In this document: positions 15,882 to 23,953 of the stretch, piece by piece
Numbering within the stretch: position 1 is the first letter of the stretch
Layout: each line of letters starts with the position of its first letter
Origin: Hominenteromicrobium mulieris
GTDB taxonomy: Bacteria; Bacillota; Clostridia; Oscillospirales; Acutalibacteraceae
Length of the DNA stretch: 64,000 nt
NCBI RefSeq assembly: GCF_020687165.1
Contig: NZ_JAJEQC010000012.1
Direction: 5' to 3' (one strand)
Notes under the pieces: generated by a model
Databases searched by the model: none
What the model was told of the DNA's origin: nothing
The model's input: only the letters and a program-made list of their open reading frames with translations
Position numbers and translations under genes: made by a program

Positions 15882-16618
15882 TGTATTACTACGACGGCAC
15901 ATATAACGGCTTTCTTTCCTGTGTGTTCGAGAGCTTTGCGGAAAAAGAAACGCCTGCCGCGATTTTGCCCGTTGATGAAGCCGACCAGACGTGTTTATTC
16001 GGCGCGAAGTATATCGAGACCGACCTGCGCCGTGCCGAGCGTGTGCGCGTGTCGATTCCGAAGAAAATGGGCATGGAGGCGCAGGATATTTTGGAGCGCG
16101 CGTTTTTTACCTGTATGCCCGAAAAGGAACTGCGTATGCTGGAATTCATGCGGTTGGGGTACAAGGTCGGGCGCGGCGTGTGCGGGCGACTGACCGAGCC
16201 TGCCGTCGATAAGATCACGAAAGCGGTGCAGTTCCTTGAGCGGGAAGCGCACTTGTACCTCGGTTTTCTGCGCTTTGCGGAGTACGGCGACGTTCTTATC
16301 GCGCAGATTGAGCCGAAAAACAGCGTTTTACCCGTTATCGCGCCGCATTTTATCAACCGTTTTTCCGGTGAAGATTTCATGATCTTCGACCGCACGCATA
16401 AGCTTGCTTTATTATATAAAGACGGCGCGACGGAATTTTTGCAGGCAGAGCACATCGAGCTGCCGCCGGAATCGCCGGAGGAGGAGAAATTCCGCGCCAT
16501 GTGGCGCACGTTCTACGACACCGTGGGCATTGAGGGCAGACGGAACGACCTGTGCCGCCGCACCCACATGCCAAAGCGCTACTGGAACCGTATGACGGAG
16601 ATGCGGGATAAAGTTTGA
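15860..16618 (+). CDS. TIGR03915-type putative DNA repair protein (DUF4130)
   Basis: A 252-residue protein with the family start MYYYDGTYNGFLSCVFE, the central LMRLGYKVGR-like segment (here EFMRLGYKVGRGV, about 92-104), HFINRFSGEDFMIFDRTH (about 157) and the C-terminal RRTHMPKRYWNRMTEM. It is the regular partner of the radical SAM protein just upstream; its fold and role remain undefined, though the pair is thought to act on DNA. ATG 15860 has AAAGGAGG ten bases upstream and lies inside the end of the radical SAM gene, which points to translational coupling. Last gene of the SOS operon; a terminator follows. Confidence 0.87.
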   Translation: MSDRTTVMYYYDGTYNGFLSCVFESFAEKETPAAILPVDEADQTCLFGAKYIETDLRRAERVRVSIPKKMGMEAQDILERAFFTCMPEKELRMLEFMRLGYKVGRGVCGRLTEPAVDKITKAVQFLEREAHLYLGFLRFAEYGDVLIAQIEPKNSVLPVIAPHFINRFSGEDFMIFDRTHKLALLYKDGATEFLQAEHIELPPESPEEEKFRAMWRTFYDTVGIEGRRNDLCRRTHMPKRYWNRMTEMRDKV

Positions 16619-16632
16619 GATAAAATGAGAAT

Positions 16633-16667
16633 GAAAAAGGACGGCTTCCGGGGAAGCTGTCCTTTTG
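16633..16667 (+). terminator. Terminator of the dinB operon
   Basis: AAAAGGACGGCTTC pairs with GAAGCTGTCCTTTT around a GGG-type loop, starting 15 bases after the last stop. It may also serve the converging minus-strand gene. Confidence 0.82.
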
Positions 16668-16681
16668 AAGTTTTACTAAAA

Positions 16682-17281
16682 TTACGTTCGCGGGGTTTGG
16701 CAGACGATGTCTACAAAAAGGCGGCCGTCGGGGAGAAAGCTGACGCCGAGTGACGCGTCGCAATTTTCAGACACCGACCAGTATTCGTTGTAGACCTCGC
16801 CGAAGCCGACGGCGTCGGTGCTCAGGCGGTCGAGGTGCGTGGAGATGCGGTTTTCAAGGCCGGGGTAGGTGGTCGGCTCGCCGTACTGCGCGGTGAGGGT
16901 GCTGAGGAGCTTTTCGGGCAGCTTACAGTCCGCATCGGTCGGGTTTTCGACGAATAGGATCCTGCGGTAGCCGTAAAGCGTATCGGTGTTGAGATCGAAA
17001 AGCAGGTAGACCGAAAAATCACGGTTTTCGAGCGTTTCGGTCCGGTCTAAAACGTAGGCGTTGGCATAAAGGTCGTCTTCCTTGTAGGTGAGATTTTCCG
17101 CATCGAGCGCCGCAAGTACTTCGTTTTTCGTTTCGCCGAACATAGCGGGATAATCGAGCGCTTTGGCGCCTTTTTCCGCCGAGCAGGCGGTGAATCCGAG
17201 CAGAAGCAGGAGCAACAGAAAAACGGGGAATGCGCGGTTTGCGGCATAGTACGCAAAATGAGAAAGCGAGCGCTTTTTCAT
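16682..17281 (-). CDS. Hypothetical lipoprotein
   Basis: A 199-residue predicted lipoprotein: basic start MKKRSLSHF, a leucine-rich core, and the lipobox FTAC followed by SAEKGAK. The mature part has short charged repeats of aromatic-acidic text (YKEDDLYANAYVLD, FSVYLLFDLNTDTLYGYRR) that look like a small beta-rich domain, and ends CQTPRT with a lone cysteine. I recognise no family. AGGAGG lies 8 bases before the ATG. It follows the GT28-NUDIX gene by 133 bases on the same strand, with no clear terminator between. Confidence 0.65.
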   Translation of the reverse strand: MKKRSLSHFAYYAANRAFPVFLLLLLLLGFTACSAEKGAKALDYPAMFGETKNEVLAALDAENLTYKEDDLYANAYVLDRTETLENRDFSVYLLFDLNTDTLYGYRRILFVENPTDADCKLPEKLLSTLTAQYGEPTTYPGLENRISTHLDRLSTDAVGFGEVYNEYWSVSENCDASLGVSFLPDGRLFVDIVCQTPRT

Positions 17282-17414
17282 GGTATGACCTCCTGTTCAG
17301 GACGATGTTTTTTATCTTGATTATAGAAAAGTGCGGAGAAAAAATCAATCGTCAAAGAAGATAAAAACGAGGGGGCGTTTGTTGGGTGAAATGACGGGCT
17401 GCGGTGAACGTGCG

Positions 17415-19010
17415 TCAATCTCCAAGCGTAATAAACTGCGTATGCTCCGGCAGGTTTTGAACTTCGGTTTTCAAAAACGCCGGTCTTAAATCAATATACG
17501 GCAGCTCTTCAAACGGGAACCACGCGAAGTGGACGCTCGGTTCATTCGGGCTGTCGAAACGGTCGCCGCGGGTGATGAGATCGGTGCCGGAAGCGTCTAC
17601 GGTGAAGTAGGTGCAAAGCTCGTGGTAACGCTGCTTTTTGCCTGTCGGGGTGAAGAAGCTTTGGGCAATCCACACGGCGCGCTCCGGCGCGACGGTGACA
17701 CCCAGCTCTTCTTTTAACTCGCGCGTGAGGGCGTCCTCGGCCTTTTCACGCATGGTGACGCGGCCGCCGGGGAGGTAGTAGTGCTCTGCGCTGTCGTCTT
17801 TTGTGACGAGCAGCTTGCCGTTCTGCACGATGATGGCGGCGGTGCGGAAGTTGAACACGCCTTTATCCGTGGAGAATGAGATGTTCGGGTTATACGAGGC
17901 AAATTCCTTTGCGAGCCTTACGGCGAGCGCGACGATGTTCTCGTTCGCGCGGGATTTGTCGAATGTGCGGCAGCTTTCGCGCATGCGGCGCAGACGCTCT
18001 TTATGCTCGATGAGCGAGGACACGACAGCGGAGAAATTCTCCTTTGTGACGCGCACGCCCATATCGTGCGTTTGCAGGAAGTTGGCGTTATCTTCCTCCT
18101 GACCGGGAATGGCGTCGAACACGGCGAGCGGCAGGTTGCATGCGAGCGCTTCCGAGACGGTGAGGCCGCCCGGCTTTGTGATGATAAGGTCGGACGCGTG
18201 CATAAAGCGCTCTACTTCCGTTGTGAACTGGACAAGCTTTGTCTTTTTCGACGAGTTCGGAATTTCGCTTTCAAAGAGCTTATAGAGCTTTTTGTTATTG
18301 CCCGTGATGATGATGATCTGTAAATCGAGTGGGGAGGAGCACAGGCCGCGGTAGAGGTCTGCAATGTTGGAGACGCCCATGCTGCCGGCCATGAAGAGCA
18401 CGGTGGGTACTTCCGGCTCGAGGTCCATTTCGGTGAGGAGTTTCGCCTGGTCTTCCTTGTCGAAGAAGACGTCGTGTACCGGGATGCCGTAGGGGTAGAT
18501 ATGCTTTTTCGGAATGCCGAGACGGCGCAGGTCGTTCACCATGTCGTCGCAGGCAACGACGTAGGCATCGACATTCGGGGCAATCCACGCCTTGTGCACG
18601 CCGTAGTCTGTCATGAGGCAGATGAGCGGGCAGGTGATGCGGCGGCGCTCCTTTAAACCGGAGATCATCTCTGTTGCGAACGGGTGCACGCTGATGATGA
18701 CGTCCGGCGCGACCTCCGCTAAACGCGGATAGAGCTGGAGCGCCAGAAGCTCCGTTGTGCGGGGGACGAAATCCGCAAGGGGATTATCTTTATTTGTCGT
18801 TTTGTAGAGGCGGCCGAAGAGAGACGGGGTCTTCTTTGCCATAAAGAGGTAGCTGTCGCAAATGGTTTTGTCGAGCAGCTTGCCGATGCTTTTTAAGAAG
18901 TCCATTTGAATGACTTCGTGGGTGGTGGTTTCGCGTATGTATTTTTCAAGTGCCGCAGCCGCGCGCAGGTGGCCGCCGCCGGTGGCACAGGTGAGAATCA
19001 AAATGCGCAT
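17415..19010 (-). CDS. GT28 glycosyltransferase-NUDIX hydrolase fusion
   Basis: A 531-residue protein in two parts. Residues 1 to about 385 match the MGDG-synthase/UgtP group of GT28 enzymes: the N-terminal ILTCATGGGHLRAA glycine loop, FLKSIGKLLDKTICDSYLFM, VHPFATEMI, and the sugar-nucleotide site ITKPGGLTVSEAL (about 298). These transfer glucose or galactose to diacylglycerol. Residues about 400-531 form a NUDIX hydrolase with a perfect Nudix box (G-x5-E-x7-REL-x-EE-x-GV at about 418-440). There is no stop or frame break between the parts. ATG 19010 is used, with AAAAGGAG 8 bases upstream, in preference to the longer in-frame start. The fusion is not one I know as standard. Confidence 0.85.
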   Translation of the reverse strand: MRILILTCATGGGHLRAAAALEKYIRETTTHEVIQMDFLKSIGKLLDKTICDSYLFMAKKTPSLFGRLYKTTNKDNPLADFVPRTTELLALQLYPRLAEVAPDVIISVHPFATEMISGLKERRRITCPLICLMTDYGVHKAWIAPNVDAYVVACDDMVNDLRRLGIPKKHIYPYGIPVHDVFFDKEDQAKLLTEMDLEPEVPTVLFMAGSMGVSNIADLYRGLCSSPLDLQIIIITGNNKKLYKLFESEIPNSSKKTKLVQFTTEVERFMHASDLIITKPGGLTVSEALACNLPLAVFDAIPGQEEDNANFLQTHDMGVRVTKENFSAVVSSLIEHKERLRRMRESCRTFDKSRANENIVALAVRLAKEFASYNPNISFSTDKGVFNFRTAAIIVQNGKLLVTKDDSAEHYYLPGGRVTMREKAEDALTRELKEELGVTVAPERAVWIAQSFFTPTGKKQRYHELCTYFTVDASGTDLITRGDRFDSPNEPSVHFAWFPFEELPYIDLRPAFLKTEVQNLPEHTQFITLGD

Positions 19011-19285
19011 GATACCGCTCCTTTTCAATAGCCTTTTCATCGGGTGTGTCTGAAAAATCAAAACTTATTTTCAGATACTCCCTGTCCTTTGCTCCAGTTT
19101 ATCACATTTTTTTGTGAATTTCCATATATTGCGCGGAAATTAAGAAATCAAATCCGAAAAAAGAGTGAAATTTGCGGAAAATTTGCATTTTTCTGGAGAC
19201 TTTTTTGCGGCTTTGCGGTATACTTAAAGTAAGCGGAGAACCTATATGCGTTCAAAAACTTTTAAGACATATTTAAACGTATGTC
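19011..19285 (+). other. Divergent intergenic region
   Basis: AT-rich spacer between the GT28-NUDIX gene (leftward) and the VanW lipoprotein gene (rightward). It must hold the leftward promoter. I find no gene, RNA or repeat in it. Confidence 0.5.
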
Positions 19286-19314
19286 TTTACAAGAAAAGAT
19301 GCGGCAGGTATAAT
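19286..19314 (+). promoter_or_regulatory. SigmaA promoter of the VanW lipoprotein gene
   Basis: TTTACA (19286-19291), 17-base spacer, TATAAT (19309-19314). The transcript has a leader of about 120 bases. Confidence 0.82.
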
Positions 19315-19414
19315 ATTCTCAGCCGGTATTTTGTCGGCGAAAAGGAGAGAATATCTGCAAAACGTAAGTCGGTACGATACAGAAAAGCGGCTGTGAGAAG
19401 CTGCCGGGATTTTC

Positions 19415-19440
19415 AGAAAGGCGATCTAGAAAGGCGATCT
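19415..19440 (+). repeat. 13-bp tandem duplication containing the ribosome binding site
   Basis: AGAAAGGCGATCT occurs twice head to tail (19415-19427 and 19428-19440), immediately before the ATG at 19442. Each copy carries a GAAAGG Shine-Dalgarno core; the second is the better spaced. Confidence 0.9.
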
Positions 19441-19441
19441 C

Positions 19442-20998
19442 ATGTATAGACATAAAACGAAAAAATATCGCGCGGCGGCGGTCGGCGCAGTTTTGGCGGC
19501 TGTCTTGATGCTGGGCTTTGCGGGCTGCGATAAGCTGCCGACGTCTTCCGACTCTGCGGCGACGGCGGCGCCGACGCCTACCCCGGAGCCGGAAGACCTG
19601 ACCGTGTTTGCGGAAGGTACTACGATGGACGGCATCGACATTTCCGGCATGAAGCTCGCGGAAGCCGAAAAGGTGTGCAGAGCAGCGGCGTTAAAGCCGT
19701 ATGCGAATATCAACGTCACAGTGAAAAGCGGCGATACCGAAATGACCGCCAAGGGCAGCGAGCTGACCGTTGTGGATACGCTGGATATTACGCTGACGCG
19801 GCTTTTGAAATCGAGAAAAGCGGGCGACTACGAAATGACGTACTGCCTGACGCTCAAGAATTTTGAAAATGAATTAAAACAGAAGCTCGGCGATTTCGTT
19901 GTGCAGGCTAAGGATGCGACCGTAGGCTCTTATGACTTTGACGCGGGCGACTTTATGTTTGAGGACGCCGTGAACGGCAAAAAGCTGGACGTTTACGGAA
20001 CGCTTGCCGCCGTGAAGGCGCAGTTCCTTAAGAAGACGAGCGGCGAAGTAGAGGCTGCTTTGCAGGAGACCGCGGCGAAAGTGACCGTGGACGACCTGAG
20101 AAAAGATTTCGGCATGATCTCCTCGTTTGAGACGGTCTCGACGAATACGGAAAACGGCAACCACAACATGGGTCTGGCGCTTTCTCGCGTGAACGGCACG
20201 GTTTTGAACCCGGGCGACACATTCTCTTATGAAAACATCGTGGGCGATTCCACAAACGCTTCCACGGGCTTTTTGCCGGCGGGCGGCCTTTCCGGCGGCG
20301 CGCTGGTGCAGATGTACGGCGGCGGCATTTGTCAGGCTTCTTCAACGATCTACGGTGCTGCGCTGCGTGCGGGTATGACAATCACGCTGCGCGACTGCCA
20401 CTCTTCACCGTCTACGTACGTGCCGATCGGTCTGGACGCGACGGTGAGTTACGGTGAGATCGACTTCCAGTTCCGCAATGATCTTGACACCCCGGTGTAC
20501 ATTATGAGTTGGATGGACGGTGTGACGCTGCATGTGCAGTTCTACGGCAAGCACCCGAAAGAGTGGGACACGATCAATGTGTATTCCCAGACGACGAGCG
20601 AGATCCCGCCGCTGGACACTGTGAAATACGTGGTGGACCAGAACCTTAAAAAGGGCGAAAAGGTGCTTTCCACAAGCGGCAACTGGGGCTACGAGGCGAG
20701 CGCTTGGCGCGATTTTGTGAAGGACGGAGAGGTCATCCGCACCGAGACGCTGCCTTCCTCCTACTACGGCCCAAGCGGTACCATTTACCGCATCGGCCCG
20801 GGCACGGAGACGTCTTCCCCGAGCCCGACACCTACGGCAACCCCGACGGCAGCACCCACTGCGACCCCTGCGCCGACGGCTGCCCCGACTGCGGCACCTA
20901 CGCCGGAGCCGACCCCTGCGCCGACCGCAGAACCGACGGCGGCCCCCACAGAGGAGCCCACACCGGAGCCTGTGACGGCGGCCGAAACCGGCGAATGA
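19442..20998 (+). CDS. VanW/G5 domain cell-surface lipoprotein
   Basis: A 518-residue secreted lipoprotein. After the signal peptide and lipobox (LGFAGC) comes a Thr/Pro linker, a putative peptidoglycan-binding repeat (about 60-220), the VanW domain (about 245-360, with NGTVLNPGDTFSYENIVG, YGGGICQASSTIY and the DATVSYGEIDFQFRN end), then a G5-like domain (about 385-445), and a C-terminal tail of about 60 residues of Pro/Thr/Ala repeats. VanW proteins are wall-associated and of unclear activity. It probably anchors in the membrane and spans the wall with its flexible tail. It is monocistronic, with its own promoter and a terminator. Confidence 0.88.
   Translation: MYRHKTKKYRAAAVGAVLAAVLMLGFAGCDKLPTSSDSAATAAPTPTPEPEDLTVFAEGTTMDGIDISGMKLAEAEKVCRAAALKPYANINVTVKSGDTEMTAKGSELTVVDTLDITLTRLLKSRKAGDYEMTYCLTLKNFENELKQKLGDFVVQAKDATVGSYDFDAGDFMFEDAVNGKKLDVYGTLAAVKAQFLKKTSGEVEAALQETAAKVTVDDLRKDFGMISSFETVSTNTENGNHNMGLALSRVNGTVLNPGDTFSYENIVGDSTNASTGFLPAGGLSGGALVQMYGGGICQASSTIYGAALRAGMTITLRDCHSSPSTYVPIGLDATVSYGEIDFQFRNDLDTPVYIMSWMDGVTLHVQFYGKHPKEWDTINVYSQTTSEIPPLDTVKYVVDQNLKKGEKVLSTSGNWGYEASAWRDFVKDGEVIRTETLPSSYYGPSGTIYRIGPGTETSSPSPTPTATPTAAPTATPAPTAAPTAAPTPEPTPAPTAEPTAAPTEEPTPEPVTAAETGE
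20815..20976 (+). repeat. Low-complexity Pro-Thr-Ala coding repeat
   Basis: Degenerate repeats of 12-18 bases encoding units such as TPTAAPT, TPAPTAAPT and PTPEPT. This is the wall-spanning tail of the VanW lipoprotein; the units differ at third positions, so it is old rather than a fresh expansion. Confidence 0.8.
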
Positions 20999-21009
20999 GA
21001 ATAAAAACA

Positions 21010-21044
21010 GTTTCCCCCTGCTCTTTTTTCGGCAGGGGGAATTT
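21010..21044 (+). terminator. Terminator after the VanW lipoprotein gene
   Basis: TTCCCCCTGC pairs with GCAGGGGGAA around a T-rich loop. The T run after the stem is short (TTTG), so readthrough to nadE is possible. Confidence 0.65.
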
Positions 21045-21055
21045 GTGCAAGTGAA

Positions 21056-21081
21056 TATAATTGTGTCACCTCCGGTGACAC
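21056..21081 (+). promoter_or_regulatory. -10 element and palindromic operator upstream of nadE
   Basis: TATAAT at 21056-21061, then the perfect palindrome GTGTCACC-TCC-GGTGACAC at 21063-21081, over the expected transcription start. No good -35 is visible. There is no T run after the stem, so it is more like a repressor site than a terminator. Proximity to nadE makes an NAD-responsive repressor (NiaR type) an obvious guess, not shown. Confidence 0.55.
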
Positions 21082-21098
21082 TTGAGAGGAGCTTATTT

Positions 21099-22997
21099 GT
21101 GAGCATAAAAATAGACGGAATGGTGCGCGTAGCGGCGGCTACACCGCACGTGAAGGTGGCGGACTGCCCGTACAACAAAAACGAGATGGCGAAGATGATC
21201 CGCGAGGCGGCCGCAAACGGCGCTTCGGTCATCGCATTCCCGGAGCTTGCGATGACGGGCTACACCTGCGGCGACCTGTTTAAGGACAGAAAGCTGATGG
21301 AAAGCGCGAAGGCGTGCCTGTTTGACCTCATCGAAGAGACGGAAGACCTCGATATTCTGTGCGCGGTGGGTATGCCGATCCCGTCCGGCGGGGCACTGTA
21401 TAACTGCGCGGCGGTGTTCAGTCGCGGCGTTTTGCTGGGCCTGCCGGCAAAGCAGCATATTCCGAATTACTCCGAATTTTACGAGCTGCGCCATTTTTCC
21501 CCCGCGCCGGAAAGCGGCATGCTGCGCTATGCGGGCGACTGGTACGGCTGCCGTGACGTGGTGTTTGAGCTTGCGCCGGACGTGACCGTGGGCGTGGAGA
21601 TCTGCGAGGATGTTTGGGTGGCAGACCCGCCGAGCGTGACGCTTGCAAAGGGCGGCGCGACCGTTTTATTAAATCTTTCGTGCAGCGATGAAATTATCGG
21701 TAAGGCGCAGTACCGCCGCGACATGCTGCGCATGCACTCCGGTCGTCTGCTTGCAGCGTATGTGTACGCGGACAGCGGCTTTGGCGAAAGCACGACGGAC
21801 ATGATCTTTGCGGGACACAATTTGATTTGCGAAAACGGCTCGTTACTGAACGAGAGCGATTTGTTTACGAACGGCATCACCTACGGCGACATCGACGTGG
21901 AGCGCCTTGTGCAGGAGCGCCGCCGCATGAATACGTGGCAGGACGAGCCTGTGTGCGACATCATCGACGCTTCGATGGACTTGCCCGAGTTTGAGACGAC
22001 GCGCACGGCGTACCCGTACCCGTTTGTGCCGAAGGACGACGCCGACCTTTCCGCACGCTGCGAGACGATCCTCAAAATGCAGGCGACGGGTCTCGCGACG
22101 AGACTGAAGCACATCGGCTGCAAAACGGCGGTCATTGGGCTTTCGGGCGGTCTCGATTCCACGTTGGCGTTGCTTGTGACGGCGAACGCGTTTGATATGC
22201 TCGGCCTGCCGCGCACGGGCATCCGCACGGTATCGATGCCATGCTTCGGCACGACGGCGCGCACGAAGAGCAACGCGCAGTGCCTTGCGGAAGAGCTCAA
22301 GGTGCATTTTGACGAAATTCCGATTGCGAAGGCGGTGGAGCAGCACTTTAAGGACATTCAGCACGATCCCGAGGTGCTGGACGTGACGTATGAAAATTCG
22401 CAGGCGCGCGAGCGCACGCAGCTTTTGATGGACATTGCGAATCAGCACGGCGGCATTGTCATCGGCACGGGCGACCTTTCTGAGCTTGCGCTCGGCTGGG
22501 CGACGTACAACGGCGACCACATGTCGATGTATGCGGTGAACGCGTCTATCCCGAAGACACTGGTGCGCCACCTCGTGCGTTATGAGGCGATGCACGGCAA
22601 CGACGAGCTGCGCCGTGTTTTACTTGATATTTTGGACACGCCGGTCAGCCCGGAATTATTGCCGCCGAAGGACGGCGAAATTTCACAGAAGACGGAAGAC
22701 CTTGTGGGGCCGTATGAACTGCATGATTACTATTTGTATTATATGCTGCGCTTTGGATTTACTCCGCGTAAAATTTATGCGATGGCGCTGCGCTCATTTG
22801 CGGGGCAGTATGACGCCGAGACCATTAAAAAGTGGCTGAAAACGTTCTACCGCCGCTTCTTCCAGCAGCAGTTTAAGCGCTCCTGCCTGCCGGACGGCCC
22901 GAAGGTGGGCTCTGTGACGCTTTCGCCGCGCGGCGATTTCCGCATGCCGAGCGATGCGTGCAATACGGTGTGGAGAGAGGAGATCGAGACACTGTGA
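21099..22997 (+). CDS. nadE: Glutamine-dependent NAD+ synthetase
   Basis: A 632-residue two-domain cytoplasmic enzyme that makes NAD+ from deamido-NAD+, ATP and glutamine. The N-terminal nitrilase-like glutaminase has the Glu-Lys-Cys triad in FPELAMTGYTC (about 45), LPAKQHIPNY (about 120) and VGVEICEDVW (about 168). The C-terminal synthetase has the PP-loop GLSGGLDSTLAL (about 347) and the GTGDLSELALGW segment (about 455). The start is GTG 21099, with GAGAGGAG 8 bases upstream; a longer frame begins at 21045, above the palindrome. First gene of a six-gene run ending at 28616, overlapping the next start by four bases. Confidence 0.95.
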   Translation: MSIKIDGMVRVAAATPHVKVADCPYNKNEMAKMIREAAANGASVIAFPELAMTGYTCGDLFKDRKLMESAKACLFDLIEETEDLDILCAVGMPIPSGGALYNCAAVFSRGVLLGLPAKQHIPNYSEFYELRHFSPAPESGMLRYAGDWYGCRDVVFELAPDVTVGVEICEDVWVADPPSVTLAKGGATVLLNLSCSDEIIGKAQYRRDMLRMHSGRLLAAYVYADSGFGESTTDMIFAGHNLICENGSLLNESDLFTNGITYGDIDVERLVQERRRMNTWQDEPVCDIIDASMDLPEFETTRTAYPYPFVPKDDADLSARCETILKMQATGLATRLKHIGCKTAVIGLSGGLDSTLALLVTANAFDMLGLPRTGIRTVSMPCFGTTARTKSNAQCLAEELKVHFDEIPIAKAVEQHFKDIQHDPEVLDVTYENSQARERTQLLMDIANQHGGIVIGTGDLSELALGWATYNGDHMSMYAVNASIPKTLVRHLVRYEAMHGNDELRRVLLDILDTPVSPELLPPKDGEISQKTEDLVGPYELHDYYLYYMLRFGFTPRKIYAMALRSFAGQYDAETIKKWLKTFYRRFFQQQFKRSCLPDGPKVGSVTLSPRGDFRMPSDACNTVWREEIETL

Positions 22998-23944
22998 ACA
23001 TTTTAGTTGCGATGGAGACGAAGCCCTATCAGCGCGTGTGGCTCGAAGAAGTCGCGCCGGGGGAGACGTTTATTTATAAAGAGGGCAAGGCAGAGCGCGA
23101 GGACGTGCAGAACGCGGATATAATCCTCGGCAACGTGAGCCCGAAGCTCATCTCGACCGGCGATAAGCTTAAATGGTTGCAGACGAACAGCGCGGGCGTG
23201 GACGGGTATATCCACGGCTGTCTGCCGGAGGAGACCGTTTTGACGAATGCAACGGGCGCGTATGGCCTTGCGATTTCGGAATACATGGTCGCGGTGTGGC
23301 TTGAACTTTTAAAAAAGCTGCATTTGTACCGCGATGTGCAGCGCACGGGCAAGTGGTGCGACCTCGGGCAGGTGCGCTCGGCGTGGAACTCGACGGTGTT
23401 GGTGCTCGGCCTCGGCGACATCGGTGGGGAATTTGCGAAGCGTGCGAAAGCGCTGGGCGCAAGGGTGATCGGCGTGCGCCGCACGGGCACGGATAAGCCC
23501 GATTTTGTGGACGAGCTCATCCACACCGATAAGCTTGACGAATATTTGCCACAGGCGGACTGCGTGGCCATCACGCTGCCGGGCACGACGGCAACGAAGG
23601 GGATGTTTGACGCAGAGCGCATGGCGAAGATGAAGGACGGCGCGATTTTATTAAACGTCGGCCGCGGGATGATCGTCGACACAGATGCGCTGTGCGCGGC
23701 GCTGGAAAACGGAAAGCTTGCGGGCGCGGGCGTGGACGTGACCGACCCGGAACCGCTGCCCGCAGATTACCCGCTGTGGAAGATGGAAAACGCGGTCATC
23801 ACACCGCATATCTCCGGCGGATACCATTTGCAGGAGACGCACGACCGCATTGTGCGTATTATGGCGGAGAATTTAAAGCGTTTTCTGGCGGGTGAGCCGC
23901 TTAGAAATGTGGTCGATTTTTCGACCGGCTACCGAAAACTGTAA
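22994..23944 (+). CDS. D-isomer-specific 2-hydroxyacid dehydrogenase
   Basis: A 316-residue NAD-dependent dehydrogenase of the phosphoglycerate dehydrogenase/D-lactate type. The Rossmann motif LGLGDIGGEFAKRAKALG lies at about 138, the family segment LLNVGRGMIVDTDAL at about 218, and the catalytic His in ITPHISG at about 270; the arginine comes from VGRG. It lacks ACT or other regulatory domains, so it is not a classical SerA. Substrate unknown. GTG 22994 overlaps the nadE stop (GTGA), implying coupled translation; AGAGGAG lies 11 bases upstream. Confidence 0.88.
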   Translation: MNILVAMETKPYQRVWLEEVAPGETFIYKEGKAEREDVQNADIILGNVSPKLISTGDKLKWLQTNSAGVDGYIHGCLPEETVLTNATGAYGLAISEYMVAVWLELLKKLHLYRDVQRTGKWCDLGQVRSAWNSTVLVLGLGDIGGEFAKRAKALGARVIGVRRTGTDKPDFVDELIHTDKLDEYLPQADCVAITLPGTTATKGMFDAERMAKMKDGAILLNVGRGMIVDTDALCAALENGKLAGAGVDVTDPEPLPADYPLWKMENAVITPHISGGYHLQETHDRIVRIMAENLKRFLAGEPLRNVVDFSTGYRKL

Positions 23945-23953
23945 GGGATAATG

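Noticed and set aside
20815..20976. Short repeats that could be taken for a CRISPR array or VNTR
   Set aside because: They are in frame within the VanW lipoprotein and encode Pro/Thr/Ala; no unique spacers and no cas genes.
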